Of a DNA stretch of 64,000 bases, positions 15,530 to 27,434 are shown one piece after another. The position numbers and the translations under genes are program-made. Where the stretch lies: contig JAHNUO010000004.1 of NCBI GenBank assembly GCA_019787685.1, positions 2,108,001 through 2,172,000 of the forward strand, read 5' to 3'. This stretch comes from Chiua virens (taxonomy: Eukaryota; Basidiomycota; Agaricomycetes; Boletales; Boletaceae). Under the pieces are notes generated by a model that was not told the origin of the DNA, made no database searches, and was given only the letters and a program-made list of their open reading frames with translations. Numbering within the stretch: the first letter of the stretch is position 1; every line of letters starts with the position of its first letter.

Positions 15530-15780
15530 CTGGATGTCGAGGACGCGATGAGGACGGCGGCGGCGCAGTTCGGTTCTCGTCCAGGGTTGGGTTTTCTTTT
15601 CGAATGGCGGTCGTAGGTGCGATGGTCAATGACACGCTGGGTTGGACGCGGTAGCGCAACTCGGTTCTCTTCCAGGACAAACAGGGACTGAGGTTCGCCT
15701 ACGCCGCGAGGGATCGAATGGCGACCTGGATATCGACGACGCGATACGTCCGCGGCGGCGCAATTCGGTTCTCTTCCGGG
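15530..15780. repeat. Diverged ~100-bp tandem repeats
   Basis: The core gcgcarttcggttctcttcc recurs near 15563, 15654 and 15757. Flanks are related: gatgtcgaggacgcgatg before the first core and gatatcgacgacgcgatac before the third. Related sub-motifs (acgagagmacg followed by gccactg and ctgaatg) appear again at 15885-15970. Confidence 0.55.
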
Positions 15781-16483
15781 ACCGACAAGGTGTTGCGTTA
15801 TCGTGTCGGGTCGACACATCGTGACTTTGTTCATCGATCGGACATGTCCTCCGAGTCGTGGGTCGACGACATGGTGTAGAGTACTTACGAGAGAACGGCG
15901 CCACTGGTCTGAATGGAGGTCACTGGATGCTGGGATACATACGAGAGCACGACGCCACTGATTCTGAATGACCGTTACGCGTGGAATCCTCGTCGTTATC
16001 CAGTGCGTCGTCGTTGGTGTTCCCCACTCACTTCTTATCGATCGGGCGTGTGGATGTGTGTGGAGTACGTCATTCATGGGCATGTCACCACACAGAATCG
16101 GGTTTAGACGCACCAACGTGATGATTGCGCCCCTGATCTGAATGGAAAGCCGACGATGGGTGCTCACCTTGGACCATGTTTGGGCGTTTTGGGCTGCAGC
16201 GAGGGCTCGGAGTCGAGTGCATCGCGTCGACTGCCATCAGATCCGAGACGTCATGGTCATGAGGATAGGGGCTCACCTTGCTGGACGATGACGGACGCGT
16301 CGAGGAAGTGTTGAGACGAGGAAGTGAACTGCCTGAGCGATTGGAACGTAGAGCGATGACGTGCTTGGTGTTTGTTGCACATGTCGCTGGCCGTGCTCAG
16401 CTCGTCTTGGAAACTGATGCGGCCGACGATGGAAGCGTGCGCGCGTAATATGCGACGTTAATTCGGGTACCTATGCTTCGAGA

Positions 16484-16784
16484 CTAGAAGACGGTCAAGA
16501 TTCTCCCGGGAAATTGGCGGACGAACGCGCCGACTTGCTGGCGCAGCACATCGGCGAGCGTCGTCGGCGAGTACTTGAGTTGCAATGGGACAATGTGGAC
16601 ACAAGCACAGCCGCTGCAGGCTCGACGGCGCGTTCCTGGGACCTTGCCCACGCCCTTGATCTCTGACAAAGTGCGGTCACACGGGCGATAAGCACATTGG
16701 GGTGCAACCGAAACTCAAACGAACGCCCATAAGCACAAAGGTACTTTGCACGCGCGGTCCCACCGTCATATCGGAGCCCCTCAT
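16484..16784 (-). CDS. Possible small gene of unknown function
   Basis: A minus-strand frame starting at ATG 16784 (MRGSDMTVGPRVQS) can be spliced through a GT-AG intron (gttgca...tttgtcag) to an exon reading EIKGVGKVPG and ending GAFVRQFPGRILTVF. GC at third positions is high, but so is the whole area, so codon bias is weak evidence. No domain is recognised. It may be chance. Confidence 0.22.
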
Positions 16785-18075
16785 CGGCGCTAGATCGATG
16801 GTGATCTGATAGCGATTAGCAATTGGGTTTATTTTGGTTAGAGAGAACGGGGGTGCGTGGTTGCCTCACGCAGAGAGCACGACGGGACGGATCTCACGAG
16901 TTCAGGGATGAGTCGCTGATGAGTGTACCGGGACTTGAGACGGGGCTGTGTATGAAGGAGGAGAGGTACCCCTAAGTATATATAGTGGTGCGCCATCAAA
17001 GAAAGAGCCCATCACGCGCGTGTTATTAATTGGCAAGGGTGACAGAAGCCAATCGCGAAAATGAAACCAAGGTGCGTGAAATGAAAGTTGGAATGGAATG
17101 GAAGGGAGGCGCGGGAAGAGAAGGGGGCGTGTGTTGTGGCTGGATGAGCCCTGGAAGCAAGCGATATGGGTTATTTCCCGTCTTTGTGGCGTGAATGGAC
17201 TGTCTGGAGATGTTTCGCTGAGGATGGGGTACATGGGAGCACGACGCGGCCGCGAGGTAAGGTGATGGCGGCGGTGTACGTTAATGAAGGAGCACGAGGA
17301 TCTGCCAACAGGCCAGACGGCCGACCTAGAACGATAAGGTTTGGCGGAGAGTGAGCGGAGTGATGATTAACTTGGTGATCGATAACAGACATGGCATCGG
17401 GCAGGCAAAAGGCTAGGCCGTACTAGGGAAGGGGGCCGTGAAAGCAATGACGGAGGTGCGAGGTTAATGAGGAATAGACCAGGGTTGTTGTGGCACGGGC
17501 GGGGAAGACACGCCACCGAGAAGAGAACGCCGTGCATACGGTGGTGAGGCGGGACCGATACGTGAAGACAGATTTATTACCGTTGGCCGTGGTGTCCACG
17601 GTGTGGAATGAAACTGGAGTGTGAGGGAACTCGACTGCGGTGGGCGTGAATCGAGATCCAAAAGGGGGATGACACGTGGTGAGGAACACATCGGAGATAA
17701 ATCTGAGCAAGGACGCCATCCGGGGTGCCACGATGTACCGATTTAGAAATATGGATCGGATGGGATCGCAAGGTGATGTTGATTTGGGGTGGGCATGCTT
17801 GGGTGGGTCTGGGTGTGGTGGGTCGAGGGAGGTCTCGTAGTGGGGGGGATCGGGGAATCGGGGGAATCTGGGTATGTACAGATTTAGGTCGTGGGAAGAT
17901 AGAGCGAGGTAGATTTGCATCGTGTCAGCGGGTGCAAGTGAGATCCGTCGCCATCGGGAGATGCGGTACGGAGAGAGACGCATTTCACTCTCGTCCTCTT
18001 ATTATTTCTCTCTTCTAACGACTTTTATCCCCCACTCAACTACAGATCTCATATCCCCGATATTATCTCTCTCGA

Positions 18076-21000
18076 ATGGCTCACCAACATCGCTACCCAT
18101 CCAACTCAAATGCACAGCCCCAAGACGTTCGTCTCCCTCCCCTCAAAAGTCTCAATTTTCCGTATCGTCCCCCCAACGACCAGCAAAACTATGCTTACGA
18201 CGTACAGACCGACTCTGCCTTGACTTACCCCACCCCAACACCGACCGCATACGTCCACCGCCAGTTCCCGTTTCACCCACACGACAGCGACACTTGGCAG
18301 CAGCAACACCCGCATGGCTCAAACCCGTCTACCTCGGCTCACTCCCAAACACCGTCCCAAGTCCACCCCCAGGTCAGCTCTTCCTTTGCCCGTACCACCC
18401 CCATCGTTCCAACCACCGTCGATACACCCACCCACACCCAGCCACGCCCAAAACATCGCCCGTCACAGTACTCCTCCTACCCCACCTCTTCCACCTCCAC
18501 CTCGACTCCATATACCCCATACAACCCCTCCCCCGCCTACCAAGCCAACACGACGTCCCCCACCTTCAGTCCTTCCACCTCCCCCTCATACACCTCTGCC
18601 CCTGCGAATGCGACACCCTCTTACCCCTCCCACCACGCATACCCAACCCCCACCTCCGCGTATCCCCCTCCCCCCCCTTCTCCCACTCCCACTCCCGACC
18701 CAGCCACACTCCTCCCCCCACTACGTTCAGCCCACCCCGTCCGAGTCCTCGTACGCGTTCGATGATACCCGGCAAAACACCACCTACGACGCCCAGGCGT
18801 CAGCACCTCCCGTCCGTGCCCACCCTCAAGCACAAGATACCCGGTACGTAATTCACACACCTCCCCCAACCCCCACCGATTCACCATCCTCAGAGACGCC
18901 CGCGTTCCGATCCAAGATCGCCCCCGGTACGCCACAACGCAACCCAAACCTGCTGACCCGCGCATCGATTCGCGTCACGACATGTATCATTCCTCCGCAT
19001 CTGTCCCTCCACCTGCACCCGTCGATGCAAGACAGTATCCTCAGCCCGAAACACGCACGGCTTACTGCTCATCAAAGTGACTCTTCGCGTCCCGGAACGT
19101 CTTATGCCCAAGGTCAACCCCCTCCGCACGTCCAGCCACAGGCCCAGCCAGAAGTCGCTCGATCATACCCTCCAGAGCAACGCACCAGCGCATACACCCA
19201 GGACACAAAACACCCATACCCTCAGTCGCACCCTCCAGAGCCTCCGACGCGCAGCTATACTCAGGATCCTCCCAGTCGAGGCGCTTACCACCCAGACCCT
19301 CCGACGCGTGCGGCCCTCGCACATGATTCACGGACTGCCTACCATGCACAAGAATTTCATGGTAGTAGCAGGCCTCACGCAGCAGAGACGAGGCCATCGT
19401 CGGGATATGTCGCCGCTCAGGACACGAGGCACGGGTACGCTTCCGAACCATCCACCATGCAGCCCTCCTATTTGCCACCCGAACAAAGACAACCACACCC
19501 TCAGTACGTTTCTAGTAATGCTGGCCAGCGATCCTCGTTTGGCGATTCACGTCCCGCGGGTGCGTACCCGGTCAGTAACAGCGACTCCTCAAGAAGTGGC
19601 TACACTGCACCCGATCCCGTCTCGGTCCCAGTGATCGTACCCTCTCAGCGTCCCCCGCCACCCCCGCCACCGCAACAGCTCGCGCGCCAAAACGCGCCGT
19701 CACACAGTTATTCGTCTTATCAACAATCAGGTTATACGGGCTCTCCATCCACGTCGCAGCATGCTTCTGCGACCACAACGCCGCATGCACAGCCGCAATC
19801 ATACATCCAACAACCACAAACGGCCCAACACCCGCCTCACGGGTCTCAGCCCCCGCATCCATCCACCCAAACAGTGCCTGCACACCCAACGCACGCGCAA
19901 ATCCAATCATCCCAATCTATGCCGCATGCGCAAGCACAACAACAGATGCATCACCCCGATACGGCGCGTCCCACGTATGTGTCTCCCGCGGAGACCATCA
20001 GGGAGGTGAGATTCCCTATGGGTGCTATCGCCGAAGAGGAACGCGAACGCGAACGCGAAAGGGAACGCGAACGTGAACGCGAAAAGGAGCGCGAGCGAGA
20101 AAGGGAACGCGAACGCGAGCGGGAGAATCAGCGGGAACGTGAGCGAGAGAGCCAACGAGAGAGGGAAAAAGAGCGTGAACGAATGGCGGAGCTCAGAGAA
20201 AAGGAACAGAGGGAGAGAGAACGGGACCGGGAGAGGGAGGGTGTCATGCACGAGGTGCTCAAGCACTGCACGGTGCTCTACAATTTCGCGACCCATTACG
20301 GTGAGCCTCCACGCTTCTCTCTCCTCTCTCCTAACACTTTCCAGCGCAATTGCAATCCTCGACGCCTCTCGCACAACCACCTCCAGAAGAACTTGCGGAG
20401 ATGACTCACCGTGCTCAAGAAGTCGTTCGCCTTCTTGAATCTCTGCGATCACCCTCTTCAGGCAAATTAACAAATGCATCTACATCGTCCACTCTAGTAC
20501 CCTCCTCGGCACCCCATTCGTCGTCCACATTTGGTGACCGAACGAACCCTCATTCCGGCTCGGGCGGGCCATCGATCGATCTCGACACGCGTGCACCCAA
20601 ACGTCCCTGGGAAGAGACACAGAGTGCCACCCTCCCACATGTCTCCCAACTCCACCTCTCCAACTCCCCGATTGCCCAGGGCGGGCAAACTGCCGCCGAA
20701 CGGAGCGCTGCCGAGAAAGACATGGACATCATCCGCACCAAGCGTGCGCTAACCACGAGTCTGGCTGCTGCAGCCGCGGCGGCGGGTGGGACGGGTTCCG
20801 TGGCGGGTGCCGTCGGCGGTGCGATTGGTGCCGGAAAGTCCAAGTACCGAAAGCGAAGCGTGCGTGTGCGTGCCCCTCTATAGCATCGGTTACGGCTGAC
20901 CCCCCCGACAGCGCGCAACACCCCCCGGCAAATGTCACTCGTGCAACATCCGCGAGACCCCCGAGTGGCGACGGGGTCCGGACGGTGCCCGGACGCTGTG

Positions 21001-21632
21001 CAACGCGTGTGGTCTGCGTGCGTGGTTGTTGTGTCGTGTTGTTGTGTGCACGGTGTGCTGACCCCCCGACAGATTACGCCAAGCTCGTGCGGAAACGGGA
21101 CAAGGCCATCGCCGCCGAAGGCGGGTCAGCCACCGTCATGCGCATTGACATGGACATGCTTCGTGCCTCGGCGCGCGCCGCCGAGAACGAAAAAGCCGCG
21201 CGGGCGGCACAGGGGCACCCGCCCCCCACCGCTGGGACAAGTGCGGATGGGGAGATGGACAAGATGAACGTGCATACGGGATCGTTCCAGATCGTGCCGA
21301 TGACGATGGGGATGGATGAGGCCGGGGGACAGCAGACCCAGACCCAGCGGACGCAGACCCAGACGCCCCAGCAGAGTCAGCCAGCACCGGCGCCCGCAAT
21401 CCAGACGCCGTCGGGCACGCCGCACTTGCATGCGCATGGGGGGTCCCAGCCACACCCAGCGCCGGCGCACGGCGCGCATTACACGCAGCACGCGCATGGG
21501 CACGCGCAGGGAAGCCAGACGCGTCCACCGCCGCCGTGGGCGGGGAAAGCGTACGGTCAGGAGATGCAGCACCCGCAACAGTCGTTCATGCGGACGTCAC
21601 ACTCGGTCTCGAGTGCGGCGTCGCCACCCTGA
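18076..21632 (+). CDS. GATA-type zinc-finger transcription factor (two apparent frameshifts)
   Basis: Very large nuclear regulator, about 1,117 residues if two apparent single-base frame slips are ignored. Start ATG 18076 follows a CT-rich leader. Introns are 18844-18893, 20301-20344, 20860-20911 and 21018-21072. The N-terminal ~650 residues are Pro/Ser/Gln/His-rich. Next come an uninterrupted Glu/Arg tract (about 20026-20240) and an Ala/Gly stretch. KYRKRS leads into the finger CHSC-x18-CNAC-GLHYAKL, which is split by intron 21018-21072 just after CNACGL. The Gln/His/Pro-rich tail ends SSAASPP. Frame 1 changes to frame 2 in the C-rich tract around 18670-18720, and again at about 19065-19078. 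Total coding length becomes an exact multiple of three once both extra bases are skipped. These may be sequencing indels or true lesions; the zinc finger itself is intact. Finger type resembles WC-2-like fungal GATA proteins, but no PAS domain is seen. Confidence 0.85.
20026..20245 (+). repeat. Hexanucleotide-derived Glu-Arg tract in the GATA gene
   Basis: Iterated gaacgc/gagcgc-like units encode some 70 residues of almost only E, R and K ([12 protein letters not shown] type). Such sequences tend to form stable single alpha helices. It lies between the Pro/Gln-rich arm and the zinc-finger half. Confidence 0.85.
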
Positions 21633-21689
21633 CCATTCGAAAGGAAATAACACATTCGAGCACGCGGTCGTGACGCGCTGGAGAGAGAC

Positions 21690-21852
21690 GATGCCCATGA
21701 TACCGTGATAATTGGGATCGCGTCGATGTTTGAGCACGCCACTTGGCGAAACGAACACGCGGTGAAATTTTGAAGAGATACGATTGCATGATACCCCGCT
21801 GATTGGGATCGCGTTGATGTTAATTTTTGTTGAACACGCCTTGGCGAAATGA
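21690..21852. repeat. ~90-bp tandem duplication downstream of the GATA gene
   Basis: Two diverged copies share catgatacc, attgggatcgcgt and a final cttggcgaaa. The first is about 21694-21758 and the second about 21787-21850. They lie within 220 bp of the GATA stop codon, probably in or near its 3' UTR. Confidence 0.65.
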
Positions 21853-24840
21853 TATCCATGTACTCGTTTTGTAGATACGCGTCCTTTTTTGTTGTCTGTA
21901 CGCGATCGTGTTATGTGACCTCGTCTTTTATCTACCGATAGCATGCACGCTGCGTTCTACCGATGCCTATGTACATGACATGTATATCGAACTGCCCTCT
22001 CAGAATCCGCGTGCTGCACGTGTACAATGTCCGATAGGACGCGCTCATATGCGCCGTTTGAGGGTGGCACCCGATGTGATCCTGGATCGAACCCTCGTCT
22101 CTGCCAAGCCCCACGTGCCGCTGGCGGCGCTGCGTCTGCGTCGTATCGCCGGCACCGGCACCGATAGGCTATCGCATATCGATCGGGCATTGGCACGCTG
22201 GACGGTGCGGTGCAGGGTATCCCCGGACCGATCCGTGCTGGTAGGAAATGGATGTACGGGGTCGAGGGGACATGGCCTCATGACGTCGTTGCATTTTAAG
22301 CCGGGGCACGGGCGGGTGATCACCGGCAGCTAAAAAAAACAAAGAGCCTGAGGTGAAGACACGGGATGTCGTCACCGTGACTGACGTTTGATGCGGCCGC
22401 GTAATACGGGCGGGTTTTGGAACGTTTGTTTTTTAGATTTGGATTCGGGCTGGTCTTTTGTCCGTTCGCCCGGTCGGGCCGCCGCCGGGAACGTCGCCCT
22501 AGACACGATGCAAAGACGATGCGGCGTCCTCTCGTCGTGGCAGAGGTGAACGTGTTCGGCTGGACGCGATTCATGGGCCGACTCCGTCTGTGGTCAGCGA
22601 TGGTCGCTGAGCTCGCTCGGAGAGGGTACGACGAGGACGGGCATGCGTGGCGCAGTGCGATGAAAAGAGAAAGGAAGCTACTGCGTCGACATGCCGGCGT
22701 CCTGTTTGAAGACGTACACGGAGACGGCGACACGAACACGAGGGATGCACACGTCCGGTCAAGGTCACGGTGTCTCAGCTAAACATGGATGCCGCGGACA
22801 AAGGGCCTCGGGCGCCACAAAGCAGAGACGGTGTCGTAAGGCAAACCCTTTGGGCTGCGCGTTCGTATTATGGACGTGTTCGGAAGGCGGCGAGGTAAAT
22901 TTAGACTTACTTTTGGAAAGGGTTGTAACTTAATCTGGCGTTCTCGAGTCTACGGCGTTCGAACGCCTACACGCGGACGTTTCTCGCCGTCGATTGGTAT
23001 CTAATGTCCGCTTCGTTATTCCCGAGGTTTACCGATCGATGTTCTACGAACTTGAAGCCCTTTCAGGTTTCTGTGTCAGTGGGTATGAACAACGTACAGG
23101 TCCAATTGTTATCGTGGTCGCCTTGCAGCGACTTACATGTACCCCCGCCATTGATCCCACGACGTTTGATTCGCGAAGCATCCCAAAGGGGTCGTTTATC
23201 ACCTAGAGACAACATACCCCCATCTTCGAGTGGTCAGATGACGGTAAGATTCTCCCCTTCTTTACCGTTAGACGTGATTGTGCTCTCACTCACCTTCTAA
23301 TTCGTAATGGGTAGACTTCCTTCACCCACGCACAGCCTGCACGCCTCGTCTTCTCGTGTTCCGAGTTGCCCAACTGAGTCTGGTATCTGCGCCGGCCAAC
23401 CGTGGACGGCCACAAGGTGGAATAAGCTGCGCCGAGTCCTGTTCCATATAGAAAGGTACAGGCACACGCGAACTCAGCTGACCGTTCATTTACCCATGCC
23501 CCTGAGCGTGCACCCAACGCAAACGTTGCCATCGTTGATCCCTAGGTCCTGCTCATCTCCATTTGACTAAAATCCGGGCTATCTAGACGCCTTTGAAATC
23601 GCCAGTTGCTAGCGCGAACGCATGATCAGATTTGCCTGATGAAACCGGGGTTTGTGTCGTTGGACCACTTGGCCCGGGACGTCCTAGCGCTGACGAATCC
23701 CTTGGATCCAGATGAGATCTCGTCTCATCGACTCCCGTAATTCCAAGGTTCTTCCCATCGCCACTTGGGGTTTGGGACGTTCGCAGGGGCTCGTATGCTG
23801 GCAGTGGCTAGTAGCTAATCTCACCTAGTATCAAGCGTCCTCTCCAGAGATCGATCCCGGCGGAACCATGTGCCACGTAGATAGGCTGTTTCAGCCGATC
23901 TTGACATCTCAATCATGCCGCACCACTTGATCAAGTCGATTTCCTTTCGTCGTCCTGCCGACGCGCGCATCACAGAGTCGATTGCGCGATCGGTTTCACG
24001 TTGACATCTCGTTGGCCGTGCTGTTGGTTACAATCGGTTAGATGACAGAATGTACTTCTGCATCACAATAGATCAAGAACCACGTCTAGATGAAACAAGG
24101 TTTCGTGGGTCTAAACTGCGATTTATGTTGCGAGATCGTGTAACCGATTCTAGAAAGAAAGATCCCAAGGGTTATCCAATCGGGAGACGACACTCGAGGA
24201 CTTGGTTTGATGGGTGACGTTACGTGCAGCTGCGGGAACGTTGATAGGCTCAGGATCTCTTGGAGACACTTGTGAAACGCCACCTGCACGGATAAACTTC
24301 AGGGTGCACTGTTACAAATTGCATGTCCTTGTCGACCAATCATCGCATCGACGCATGTTTGTCAGTGCGAAATGACATTAGTCGAGCGCGTGTACTCAAG
24401 AATTGCTCGTATCAACGGTCTGCTTGGTCGTCGGATGGTCACTAGATTACACGATTATTTCAGGTTCGGGAGGATTCGGAATGAAAAATACAGTCCCGTA
24501 CCCGGGTTTCACCGAGTGGAAGGATTCCGAATCGGTTCGGTTAGTTTTGGATCGAACAACCTCCGTTGGGCAATGTGATAAACTTTTTATAAACTTTATA
24601 TTGCTCTCCTTTCTCCGTTTCTTCACGAGATCTATTTTCGAGTAATTTCACGGATCGGGCGAATTTTTAGCTTTCGGAATGTTGATCGCTGTGTCGTCGT
24701 CGCGAATGAGCTTGGGAAGGAAGAGTGGGCAACACTCCCACACCTATTTGCACTTGCTTATGCGAGCAGGCGAACGACGCTCGAAGTTGGACCAACACCC
24801 ACACTATCTTGGAACAGGGCACAGGCTGGGATCTGCTGGA
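21853..24840. other. Gene-poor spacer
   Basis: About 3 kb with no open frame I can support. The stretch 22030-22800 is GC-rich with overlapping frames on both strands. From about 23600 the composition becomes AT-richer and ordinary for intergenic DNA. Confidence 0.4.
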
Positions 24841-25411
24841 ATGCATAGGAGTTATGTTCGTGCAGCACAATCCATTTCTGCAACACCTCTAAACCTCCAG
24901 CAAGCAAGTGCGGCTATATACCCACCCCTCCCGTAAGCCCACCAGACCAGTGAGAGGCATTTAACATATTGACACGTTCCAGATTGTATCGTAGATTGTT
25001 GAGAGCACATAGGAGACTCCCGATCGAGATGCGTTCACTGGGAGATGTGTATGTCATGGACTGGTCAGTTGTACGAACCTCATTTCTCGCCACTCAATAA
25101 ATGTCCCGCCGCCACAGAGTTTCGACGTCACCGGGAGGTGACAAATCCTGTTCATATCATGGGTTTCCTAACGCAGTGGAAGATGTATCTCGATGAACTA
25201 CCCCGTGACCCAAGCGCCAAGAATTTTAAGAAATTAGATCCCACCGTATTCGAAAAGGTGAATCGTGACTGTGAGCGTTTTGTTGACTGGTCTAATTATG
25301 TAGATGTCTGCAGAGCAATTAGGGCAACTTTATGAGCTCATGCACGCAACAAAGGATGTTTGGAAATCCATTAACGAGGAAGGATCGGACCCAGAACATA
25401 GCAGTTCATGA
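24841..25411 (+). CDS. SDH7: Succinate dehydrogenase assembly factor 3-like (Acn9/LYR family)
   Basis: Small mitochondrial LYR-motif protein that helps mature the iron-sulfur subunit of succinate dehydrogenase. The Arg-containing N-terminus [16 protein letters not shown] is compatible with matrix import. Exon 1 (24841-24932) splices into [20 protein letters not shown], which carries the LYR motif. Later exons read [41 protein letters not shown] and [18 protein letters not shown], all characteristic of the family. The junction between DVYV and FRRH does not resolve cleanly. The obvious donors are one base out of phase with acceptor cacag; an in-frame solution needs acceptor cacagag or a mutated donor. 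It lies 256 bp upstream of, and in the same direction as, the cyanase gene. Confidence 0.78.
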
Positions 25412-25666
25412 TGCGGTGTCGTGTCTTTCTCGTATACTCGGTTGAGAACATCCAATCAGGATAAATACATTGTCTGGAACTGCATATGGTCGATCGACAT
25501 GAGCATTCCCAGCGATAACGGTCTGTCGCTGCCTCTAGGCCATCTAAAGAGCCCGACAGACAGCTTCCGGTGTTTGTCGGGCGGCCGAATTGATCCCACT
25601 TGTGAACTAAATTTACCGCTATAAAGAGTCCAGAGTTCTTACGCCACGCTGACTGCATCAACCACC

Positions 25667-26558
25667 ATGTCTCAGGCAGCGGTCAGTCTATACTCACTTG
25701 CTTTCCCTGCCAGAGTTCCTTGACACTTGCAATAACAGTCTATCCCCTCCAACAACCGGCCCTATGCCGATCTTCCCCCTATCATCGCCCAACTGTTTGC
25801 GGCCAAGGCGCGCAAAGGTACCATCACCGTTGATAAACGCAAATTCTCACGTTGAATACGTTGATCAGGTCTGACCTTTGAGCAATTGGCACAGGCTATC
25901 GGAAAGGACGAGATCTGGGTCGCTGCCGCGTTCTATGGTCAGGTGCGTTTACATCACGCTCGGCGCGCGATCGATTTCTACCAGCCTAGATCGCCCTTAT
26001 CAACAATGCCCCTTATAGGCAAAATTGGCGCCGGAAGAGATCGAGGCGCTGGCACGCGTGCTTGAAATCCCCCTTGCGTCTATTCAGGGGGAGTTGGGTT
26101 CGCATTGGTGGCCGAACCGTGGGTTGGGACCAGTTCCTCCGACTGATCCTGTCATTTACCGGTTGTATGAGGTGAGGTCTCCTTCTTTGAGTGGATAGAC
26201 CGGGATTAATTTCATGACGCATGTAGAGTGTGTTGGTGTACGGTCATGCCATCAAGGTATGTGATTCCCCTCACGCTGCCAAATGTTTTCACTCGAACGC
26301 CCACGACACCAGTCTGTCATTCACGAGAAGGTAGGTACTTGCAGTGATCCGTGACGATCAGCTGACACACGCCCGACCAGTTCGGTGATGGTATCATGTC
26401 CATGATTGACTGCAAGGTCAGCATCACCAAGAAACCCGACCCAAAAGGTGACCGTGTGGTCCTCACATTCGAGTAAGCTATCGATCTGATTCAAAACGAT
26501 CGTTCTAATCGCGCTCTTTTCCGACAGCGGAAAATTCTTGCCCTACGCTAAGTGGTAA
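25667..26558 (+). CDS. Cyanate hydratase (cyanase)
   Basis: Catalyses bicarbonate-dependent breakdown of cyanate to ammonia and carbon dioxide. Eight exons (25667-25681, 25739-25817, 25869-25942, 26019-26171, 26227-26256, 26313-26330, 26381-26472, 26528-26558) join perfectly to 163 residues, the normal family length. The N-terminal helical part contains LTFEQLAQAIGKDEIWVAAA, followed by ALARVLEIP. The catalytic half contains YRLYE (active-site Arg and Glu of the family) and FGDGIMSMIDCKV (active-site Ser), ending KFLPYAKW. Exons of 15, 18 and 30 nt are short. No targeting signal is visible, so it is probably cytosolic. It probably supplies nitrogen or detoxifies cyanate. Confidence 0.95.
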
Positions 26559-27434
26559 ATCGGGCCCTTCTCGTGTACGTGTCCTATGCGTGCTATTATC
26601 GAGACACAAAGTTCTGTAACCGTGTATGTCATTGTTTCTATTTGGTCCGATAGGAAATCTATGTGCATTGCATTTGTGGTCTCATCTTGGATTTCAATCT
26701 GAGCTCAGAGGCAGGACGTGGTCCTACAAGTGACACAAAGGTCAGCGTTCGCCCCTCTAGCTCCAGCTTCTTCCTTGTCCTATTCTATTATCGTGTTGTC
26801 TCCATCGCCCGTGAGGTGGACGATGTATCGGACCTTTTTTCGTTTCGCCTAAAGGATGATTTCATATGTCATCCAGCTCCCTAAACTTGTCTAGTACGTT
26901 TTTTCAGATCCGGCGTAGCGAATCAACCAGTTCCGGTTCAGATACAATCAAACCTGTTCGAATTTCGAATGATCTGGTGTATAAATTGTAAAGCCCCAAG
27001 ACCCAAACCCCACGATCCACCATTCTTTTGATGTTACGTTCCAGCTGATGGATGGAATGGAGCATCAAACAGCTGTGACTCATGTCTAGCTGCCCAGAGT
27101 TAATAACCTATAACGATTAACTCTAGAGATTTATGCACAACGGCAGAGTTATTTGATGCCACTTTGGACAATGCAAGAAAAACTGGTGGACGTCCGGTAC
27201 ATTCTCATTCACATAAATAATCCAGACAATAAATACCACGAGAGCCAAGTATACATAGCCATAACCATAAAGTTATCCTTCAGAGATCTTATTTGGAGAG
27301 TTAGCAATAAATAACCTTCTGTCGAAAGCACGAGAACGTCTTCCAAGAAATGGCGCAAATGTGAGACTGGTCATGCACCGCTCGACAAATTCACGTACCC
27401 GCTTAAGAATGATTGCCCCGGAGATCGAGTGATT
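26559..27434. other. Convergent intergenic region, cyanase / laccase 3' ends
   Basis: No gene seen. Contains downstream-module copy D2 (27190-27340), which belongs to the laccase 3' flank. Confidence 0.45.
27190..27340 (-). repeat. Downstream module, copy D2 (laccase 3' flank)
   Basis: Aligns by eye with the reverse complement of 36616-36900. Shared pieces include the run aataaata..cacgag, the atacatagccat/ataaatagtgat block, ttcagaga, a second aataaata and tcgaaagcac. It lies about 100 bp beyond the laccase stop codon. Confidence 0.55.

Larger units (their letters stand above)
14310..18075. other. Long GC-rich spacer upstream of the GATA gene
   Basis: About 3.8 kb with many overlapping GC-rich open frames on both strands, none with a recognisable domain. 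It contains a CACCGT microsatellite, diverged ~100-bp tandem units and one possible small minus-strand gene (listed separately). The last ~60 bp before the GATA start codon are CT-rich, as in many fungal leaders. Confidence 0.45.

Noticed and set aside
15079..16167. 362-codon minus-strand open frame in the GC-rich spacer
   Set aside because: It runs straight through the tandem repeats and is Arg/Pro/His-rich, with competing frames on the other strand. High GC alone explains its length, and there is no domain.
19907..20479. 190-codon minus-strand frame with hydrophobic Leu/Phe repeats
   Set aside because: It is the antisense of the Glu/Arg tract in the GATA gene, so the apparent membrane-like sequence is an artefact.
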